A stretch of DNA of 10,711 nt from Erythrobacter sp. UBA1916. GTDB taxonomy: Bacteria > Pseudomonadota > Alphaproteobacteria > Sphingomonadales > Sphingomonadaceae. Within the stretch, counting starts at the first letter, position 1; every line of letters starts with the position of its first letter. Shown piece after piece: positions 7,813 through 10,711 of the stretch. The notes under the pieces are model-generated. The model saw only the letters and a list, made by a program, of their open reading frames with translations. It had not been told where the DNA came from and searched no databases. The stretch is taken from positions 131,564-142,274 of the forward strand of contig DDFY01000013.1 of the NCBI GenBank assembly GCA_002337385.1, given 5' to 3'. The position numbers and the translations under genes are program-made.

Positions 7813-8180
7813 GGCTCAATCTCCAGGGCAAGCGAGCGCTGGCGCTCGAATGCGGCGCGCGCTTCGGCTGCGATTGTCTCGTCGGATTTCTTCGTTCCCA
7901 GCGCTGCGTGGCGGGCGTAGGCGTAGGCCGCACAAGCGGTGAACAGGGTCCGGTCGAGCACCCGTTCAGCCTCGGCGAGGCGCTCCGATATTGCCCCGAT
8001 CTCGCGCGCCAGTTCGGCAAGATCGGCCTCCTTGTCGGTGCCGTGGAGCATGGCGAGAAAGCCTGCTTCCACGACCCGCGCCAGCATGGCGTAATCGCTC
8101 AGGCCCCTCCGCTTGGCGAAGTCAGCCAGCACCCGATATTGCGACGGACTCAGGCGCACCGTCTGCGCCCGCGCGCTCAT
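7809..8180 (-). CDS. ribbon-helix-helix-like relaxosome accessory protein (putative)
   Basis: I do not recognise a named family for this 123-residue protein. The N-terminus fits a ribbon-helix-helix fold: a basic strand AQTVRLS (5-11), helix A about 11-25 (PSQYRVLADFAKRRGL), and helix B about 28-44 (SDYAMLARVVEAGFLAML). A charged heptad-like segment follows (about 50-76, KEADLAELAREIGAISERL) and may oligomerise. Small proteins of this type (TraY, MobC-like) bind oriT and recruit the relaxase. The location supports that role: first in the traD-mobF operon and directly beside the oriT candidate, with a 12-base direct repeat only 18 bases before its start. The ATG at 8180 has GGAG seven bases upstream. 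The last bases overlap traD as ATGA. The gene is clearly real; the function is inferred from fold and position. Confidence 0.8.
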   Translation of the reverse strand: MSARAQTVRLSPSQYRVLADFAKRRGLSDYAMLARVVEAGFLAMLHGTDKEADLAELAREIGAISERLAEAERVLDRTLFTACAAYAYARHAALGTKKSDETIAAEARAAFERQRSLALEIEP

Positions 8181-8197
8181 CGGTCCGCTCCGGTGGA

Positions 8198-8273
8198 GAT
8201 GCTATCCGCTATCGCAAAGAATGGCCGAATTGCGGGATTTCTGGGTAGGTGGCCTGAGCGCGATGCTATCCGC
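8198..8273. repeat. 12-bp direct repeats GATGCTATCCGC in oriT region
   Basis: Identical 12-mers lie at 8198-8209 and 8262-8273, 64 bases apart (about six helical turns). The first continues as a tandem GCTATCC-GCTATCG (8201-8214) next to the start of the ribbon-helix-helix-like gene. They are good candidates for accessory protein binding sites that serve both oriT function and self-repression of the operon. Confidence 0.6.
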
Positions 8274-8297
8274 ATCCCGCCAATCCCGCAGAAATCC
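8235..8297. repeat. 9-bp inverted repeat GGATTTCTG / CAGAAATCC
   Basis: Perfect arms at 8235-8243 and 8289-8297 are separated by 45 bases. A second overlapping pair, TGCGGGA (8231-8237) and TCCCGCA (8284-8290), has nearly the same axis but in a different register, so two alternative foldings are possible. Both lie 5' of the predicted nick, where other relaxase systems have the inverted repeat used to recognise or terminate transfer. Confidence 0.5.
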
Positions 8298-8309
8298 TCG
8301 ATGCACGCG

Positions 8310-8322
8310 TGCGTGGGGTGTG
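8310..8322 (+). other. predicted nic site, F-like TGCGTGGGGTGTG
   Basis: The 13 bases are identical to the core that F TraI recognises and cuts, as I remember it (cleavage GGGGT^GTG). The predicted cut is between T8319 and G8320 on the plus strand. The relaxase encoded next door is of the MobF class with F-like tyrosine and histidine numbering. With this strand and site, DNA to the right would enter the recipient first and the tra genes last, matching F polarity. The 3' flank (TATGAAAA) differs from F. Confidence 0.7.
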
Positions 8323-8339
8323 TATGAAAATTGCGGGTC

Positions 8340-8354
8340 CGATACGCAGTATCG
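8340..8354. repeat. hairpin CGATAC-GCA-GTATCG 3' of nic
   Basis: A perfect 6-bp stem with a 3-base loop starts 20 bases to the right of the predicted nick. It may be a relaxosome protein site or an element acting in the single-stranded transferred DNA. On the minus strand it also lies just after the stop of the interrupted gene (8385), but no T-run makes it a clear terminator. Confidence 0.45.
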
Positions 8355-8384
8355 TGGCCCCTCCTTTCCCCAGTCTTTCTCCGG

Positions 8385-8900
8385 TCAATTGGCATAGGCG
8401 TCTTGCTCCATGCTTGCCGTTGGAGGCGTCGCAGACAGGATCAGATTGCGGGCGACATCGTCGTCAAAGTAGCGGTCGCGGGATTGGCGGGAAGGCAACT
8501 GGCGTTCCGCCATATCAGGACGTGTGAACCAGCGAAGGAGCGCCAGGTCGATCGCTGATCGAACATCGTCTGCGATCGCGTTGGTCTCTTCTGGCGTGAG
8601 GTCAAGTCACCCGAATTCAGTACGCAGCTGGCTGCCAAGCGGATACCCGGTTCCGTCCCGGCTCCTATAAACCGGGCCCTCGACAGTGAGGCAACAATCT
8701 TGCCCCTCAAACCGCTCGCGGACCGGGCGTTCGTACCAGAGCCAGGGGTGCAAGGTGAGCCGTCGGGCGCGCCCGTCGACATTGTCTTCGACGAGCAATT
8801 CAACAAGTTTGGCCGCTCGCTCTTCTTCGTCGCTCGGAAGGCGAGCGATCAGCCACCCATGCTTCTGCAGGGCGGCGTTGATCAGGGAAAGGATCGACAT
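8385..8900 (-). pseudogene. hypothetical gene interrupted by in-frame TGA
   Basis: Reading from ATG 8900, 97 codons end at TGA (8609-8607): a helical start MSILSLINAALQKHGW, an acidic stretch SDEEERAAKLVELLVED, and an aromatic-rich middle LHPWLWYERPV. The same frame then stays open for 73 more codons to TGA 8387-8385. It begins LDLTPEETNAIADDVRSAID and includes LALLRWFTRPD and SRDRYFDDDVARNLIL, with about two thirds G/C at third positions. No ATG, GTG or TTG lies between the TGA and this segment, so it is best read as the C-terminal part of one 171-codon gene broken by a nonsense change (for example CGA to TGA). Alternatives are a sequencing error, stop read-through, or a functional short protein with a decayed tail. 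I do not recognise the family. It follows alpA by 42 bases, and a ribosome site is not obvious. Confidence 0.65.
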
Positions 8901-8942
8901 GGGGGAGATGCTTTCTGCGGGCCATTGCCCGCCTTGGAGGGG

Positions 8943-9134
8943 TCAATAGCTGCGCAGGGGGAGGGCCTCGATCCACTCTTCGATGTCAGTGGAACGCCAG
9001 CGGATGCGTCCGCCGCCAATGTCTATCGGGTGTGGAAAGGCGCCCCGGCGGATGCGTCGCCAGATTGTTGTCCGGCTGCGTATGCCCGTGAGGCGCATGA
9101 CCTCATGGCAGGTGAGTAGTTCAGTATTCGGCAC
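8943..9134 (-). CDS. AlpA family helix-turn-helix regulator
   Basis: This 63-residue DNA-binding protein has the compact winged-helix layout of AlpA/MerR-type excisionase-like regulators: LTCHEVMRLTGIRSRTTIWR (7-26) is the helix-turn-helix, followed by GAFPHPIDIGGGRIRW (31-46), the wing, and DIEEWIEAL (50-58) at the end. Family members control excision or transcription of mobile elements. The start is GTG at 9134, supported by AAGGAG six bases upstream. It is the first gene of the minus-strand series that runs through the interrupted gene toward the transfer operon, so it may regulate transfer or excision; no integrase is in the window to confirm excision. An 11-bp inverted repeat lies upstream at 9161-9171 and 9253-9263. 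Confidence 0.9.
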   Translation of the reverse strand: MPNTELLTCHEVMRLTGIRSRTTIWRRIRRGAFPHPIDIGGGRIRWRSTDIEEWIEALPLRSY

Positions 9135-9160
9135 GACAGACTCCTTCGTTTTAAGGTTCT

Positions 9161-9263
9161 GTCACCGAAGCCGTGTTTCCCCACGACGATGGGTTGTCCT
9201 TCAAATTGCCGTTGCGGACCGTGCGATAAGACGTTCAACTCAGCGCCACCAAGCTTCGGTGAC
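9161..9263. repeat. 11-bp inverted repeat GTCACCGAAGC / GCTTCGGTGAC
   Basis: Perfect arms at 9161-9171 and 9253-9263 are separated by 81 bases and lie upstream of alpA. One arm begins 14 bases upstream of its ribosome site. They could be paired operators for AlpA or another regulator, or form a stem in single-stranded DNA or in a long leader RNA. An inverted repeat this long is unexpected by chance in a region of this size. Confidence 0.6.
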
Positions 9264-9300
9264 GCGAGCAATGCTATGCGAATCGCAATGATGTAGGAAA

Positions 9301-9315
9301 GAACAAAAATAGAAC
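9301..9315. promoter_or_regulatory. LexA-type box GAAC-N7-GAAC (candidate)
   Basis: The sequence GAACAAAAATAGAAC fits the alphaproteobacterial LexA box exactly, with the A-rich spacer usual for such sites. It lies 166 bases before alpA and 307 bases before the nucleotidyltransferase gene. Which one it governs is open; a promoter in the plus direction would have a long leader, and one in the minus direction would read into alpA. Confidence 0.5.
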
Positions 9316-9571
9316 AAATACTCTTCCGCATTGGCGGGTGGACGATGTTGGATCGCTATGGACAGTCCGGGACTGAAAGAATTTTTCCCGCTGGTGTCCG
9401 CTCCAAGCCAATGCAGGTCCGAATCTACGGTTTTGGTGCAGTGGGAGACCGGTTTTCAGGCGAATCGCAGCTTGAGCCGACACGACAAGCAAACGCGCTT
9501 TCGCTTTGCAAGTCGCTGCGGACATACAAAGAAAACGCGAAAATCTTAATACGTTGCCCGGGTTCGAGCGC

Positions 9572-9615
9572 ATTTATCCCGCGTTTGTTGAAAATTGGAT
9601 ATTTGTGGGATAAAT
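9572..9615. promoter_or_regulatory. inverted repeat around a possible promoter of the nucleotidyltransferase gene
   Basis: Perfect 9-bp arms ATTTATCCC (9572-9580) and GGGATAAAT (9607-9615) enclose a possible promoter: TTGTTG (9585-9590) and GATAAA (9609-9614), 18 bases apart. The right arm covers the -10 element, so a bound protein would block transcription. The start point would fall at about 9621, almost on the ATG at 9623, which would make the transcript leaderless or nearly so. Promoter quality is modest. Confidence 0.35.
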
Positions 9616-9622
9616 CACAGCG

Positions 9623-10603
9623 ATGGCTGTGATCCAACCTTTCTCTGCCGAACAGGAACGCGCGCTCATCAATATGCGCCAACGCTACGATGCGTGGATC
9701 GAGGCTGAGCGCGAACTCTATGCGATGCCATATGACCTGAGGCGCAAAAGGGTCGGCGATTACGAATACCTTTACGAGATCTTTGATCGCAGCGGGAACG
9801 GGAAAAGCCTCGGTGCGTGGGACGACGAAAAGCAAACCCAGCTGGAGGAATACAAAGCTGCAAAGGGTGCTTTGAAGGAGCGCCGCGACGGTGCGCGTGA
9901 TGCCCTCGGCGAAAGCAGCCGCATTGCCCGCGCGTTACGTTTGCCGCTCCTTTCGGCGGACGCAGGTCCAATCCTTCGAGAGGCAGACAAGCGCTCTCTT
10001 CTCGGTAGCCATCTGCTTGTGGTCGGAACCAACGCGATGGCCGCTTACGCGCTCGAAGCGGCGGGAACTTTCCGTGATGTGCCGGACGAAACAGAAGACT
10101 TCGATCTCGCATGGACGGCTGACGAACCCGAAGACGGAACGCAGCTTTGGGACTTGCTCAAAGCGGTTGATCCGACTTTCACGATCAATACCGAACGGGA
10201 ATTTCAGGCGCGTAATGCAAAGGCCTATGAAGTCGAATTGCTGGTCGCGCCTTCGCGCGTTGCGACGCTCGCCAAGAAGGATCGGCCACGACCAGTTCCT
10301 CTACCAGAACAGGAATGGTTGCTGCCTGGCCGACGGGTCGACCAGGTTGTTCCTTGTCGCGACGGCACTCCAGCCCGTATCGTCGCACCTGACCCGCGAT
10401 GGTTCGCTCTCCACAAGCTCTGGCTGGGTGTGCAGGCAAAGCGGAACCCGCTTAAGCGGCGCAAGGACAAGGCGCAGGGAGAGGCGCTGCTCGACGCCGT
10501 TTCCGAGGCGATGCCTCATTATTCATTGGATCAAGAGTTTGTTGACGGCCTTCCAAATGAGCTGATGCCCTGTTGGCAGGGTTGGATGGAGCAGGGCAAT
10601 TAG
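9623..10603 (+). CDS. GSU2403-like nucleotidyltransferase fold protein
   Basis: This 326-residue protein is predicted to have a DNA polymerase beta-type nucleotidyltransferase core. Residues 1-100 are mostly helical and charged (AEQERALINMRQRYDAWIEAERELY; EEYKAAKGALKERRDGARDAL). The core shows LLVVGTNAMAAYALEAAG (131-148), a variant of the family G-S/T motif with helix, then TEDFDLAW (157-164) with the metal-binding Asp159/Asp161, and YEVELLV (202-208) with Glu203/Glu205 as the third carboxylate. DPRWFALHKLWL (257-268) is a conserved-looking C-terminal segment. This pattern fits the GSU2403 family (NTP_transf_8), related to toxin-like transferases of the MNT/AbiEii type; substrate and role are unknown. 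The ATG at 9623 has no ribosome site, consistent with the possible leaderless promoter just before it; GTG 9629 and ATG 9674 are alternatives. No antitoxin-like gene precedes it directly. Confidence 0.8.
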   Translation: MAVIQPFSAEQERALINMRQRYDAWIEAERELYAMPYDLRRKRVGDYEYLYEIFDRSGNGKSLGAWDDEKQTQLEEYKAAKGALKERRDGARDALGESSRIARALRLPLLSADAGPILREADKRSLLGSHLLVVGTNAMAAYALEAAGTFRDVPDETEDFDLAWTADEPEDGTQLWDLLKAVDPTFTINTEREFQARNAKAYEVELLVAPSRVATLAKKDRPRPVPLPEQEWLLPGRRVDQVVPCRDGTPARIVAPDPRWFALHKLWLGVQAKRNPLKRRKDKAQGEALLDAVSEAMPHYSLDQEFVDGLPNELMPCWQGWMEQGN

Positions 10604-10618
10604 TAGCAAACAGCGTTT

Positions 10619-10711
10619 ATGTCAGACCTGCTTGCAAATTCCGCGAATGCATTTGTCACGTTTGAGACGGAACACTATGTTTATGGACCTTGTTCCCCGT
10701 CAGCACCAATG
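10619..10711 (+). CDS. possible start of a downstream gene, cut by the window edge
   Basis: A frame opens with ATG at 10619, 15 bases after the nucleotidyltransferase stop, and stays open for 31 codons to the window edge (MSDLLANSANAFVTFETEHY at the start). No ribosome site is visible before it and the residues match nothing I know. The close spacing and same strand fit a second gene of the nucleotidyltransferase operon, but 31 open codons are weak evidence. Confidence 0.4.
   Translation, partial: MSDLLANSANAFVTFETEHYVYGPCSPSAPM

Larger units (their letters stand above)
8181..8384. other. putative origin of transfer (oriT) region
   Basis: This 204-base non-coding stretch lies between the interrupted gene and the transfer operon. 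It contains a 13-base match to the F nic core (8310-8322), two copies of GATGCTATCCGC (8198-8209 and 8262-8273), inverted arms GGATTTCTG (8235-8243) and CAGAAATCC (8289-8297), a 10-bp palindrome GCACGCGTGC (8303-8312) and a 6-bp stem with 3-base loop (8340-8354). The motif TTGCGGG occurs at 8230-8236 and 8331-8337, and again outside at 8446-8452. Clustered repeats and hairpins beside relaxase genes are typical of oriT. Function has to be inferred from sequence alone. Confidence 0.75.
9135..9622. other. 488-base intergenic regulatory region
   Basis: The stretch separates the divergent alpA and nucleotidyltransferase genes. It holds the 11-bp inverted repeat next to alpA, a small palindrome TGCGA-A-TCGCA (9277-9287), a LexA-type box (9301-9315) and a 9-bp inverted repeat before the nucleotidyltransferase gene. 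A plus-strand frame of 95 codons (9345-9632) starts 30 bases after the LexA box and overlaps the next gene by 10 bases. It resembles no family I know and uses codons rare in its neighbours (TTA, ATA), so I leave it uncalled. Nothing recognisable is seen at about 9330-9570 otherwise. Confidence 0.6.

Noticed and set aside
8177..8395. Minus-strand frame of 72 codons whose TGA overlaps the ATG of the ribbon-helix-helix-like gene
   Set aside because: The ATGA overlap is tempting, but the frame runs through the oriT repeats and nic core, has an unlikely composition and no ribosome site; the repeats explain the sequence better.
8607..8609. Internal TGA read as selenocysteine
   Set aside because: No selenoprotein family is recognised and no SECIS-like element was identified by eye; a nonsense mutation is the simpler reading.
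8441..8806. Minus-strand frame of 121 codons
   Set aside because: It is out of phase with the 8385-8900 gene, which has much more protein-like content in its own frame; this one is Ser/Arg/Pro-rich, as expected for a shadow frame.
9345..9632. Plus-strand frame of 95 codons between the LexA-type box and the nucleotidyltransferase gene
   Set aside because: Position is attractive, but codon use is not biased like the neighbours (TTA, ATA present), no family is recognised and the ribosome site is doubtful; kept only as a remark in the intergenic entry.

Overview
The window looks like part of a mobile element (conjugative or mobilizable plasmid, or integrative element) from a GC-rich alphaproteobacterium, most likely a sphingomonad. 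That assignment rests on GC-rich third codon positions, GAAC-N7-GAAC (alphaproteobacterial LexA-type) boxes, and the style of the TraD and MobF proteins. No phylogenetic marker is present, so it is an inference. There is no rRNA, tRNA, CRISPR array, insertion sequence, integrase or replication gene.

Left part (1-3228, plus strand): a three-gene restriction-modification cassette follows a 231-base non-coding leader. It encodes a Dcm-like cytosine-5 methyltransferase with an N-terminal helix-turn-helix, a Vsr mismatch endonuclease, and a restriction endonuclease. The endonuclease appears to join an EcoRII-type N-terminal effector domain to a complete MvaI/BcnI-type catalytic unit. The genes are separated by 3 and 0 bases and lie in one reading frame. 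All point to CCWGG (or CCNGG) DNA: the methyltransferase protects it, Vsr repairs the T:G mismatches left by 5-methylcytosine deamination, and the nuclease cuts unmodified DNA.

Middle part (3245-8384, minus strand): a tightly coupled transfer operon meets the cassette tail to tail. In transcription order it has a small ribbon-helix-helix-like protein, the coupling ATPase TraD, and a MobF relaxase-helicase. Junctions are ATGA (4-base overlap) and TAGTG (1-base overlap). Just upstream, 8181-8384 holds a probable oriT. It has a 13-base identity to the nic core of the F plasmid (as I remember it), two 12-base direct repeats, a 9-base inverted repeat and a hairpin. The predicted nick at 8319/8320 on the plus strand would make the tra genes enter the recipient last, as in F.

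Right part (8385-10711): the predicted leading region. It holds an AlpA-type regulator and a gene of unknown function split by an in-frame TGA, both minus strand. A 488-base non-coding stretch with a LexA-type box and inverted repeats follows. Then come a plus-strand GSU2403-type nucleotidyltransferase and the start of one more possible reading frame cut by the window edge.

Taken together, the window is a transfer origin with its relaxosome genes, flanked on the late-entering side by a CCWGG restriction cassette and on the early-entering side by regulatory genes and a possible toxin- or defence-type nucleotidyltransferase. The most notable points are the oriT candidate, the chimeric restriction enzyme, the hidden continuation beyond the TGA, and the two SOS-type boxes.
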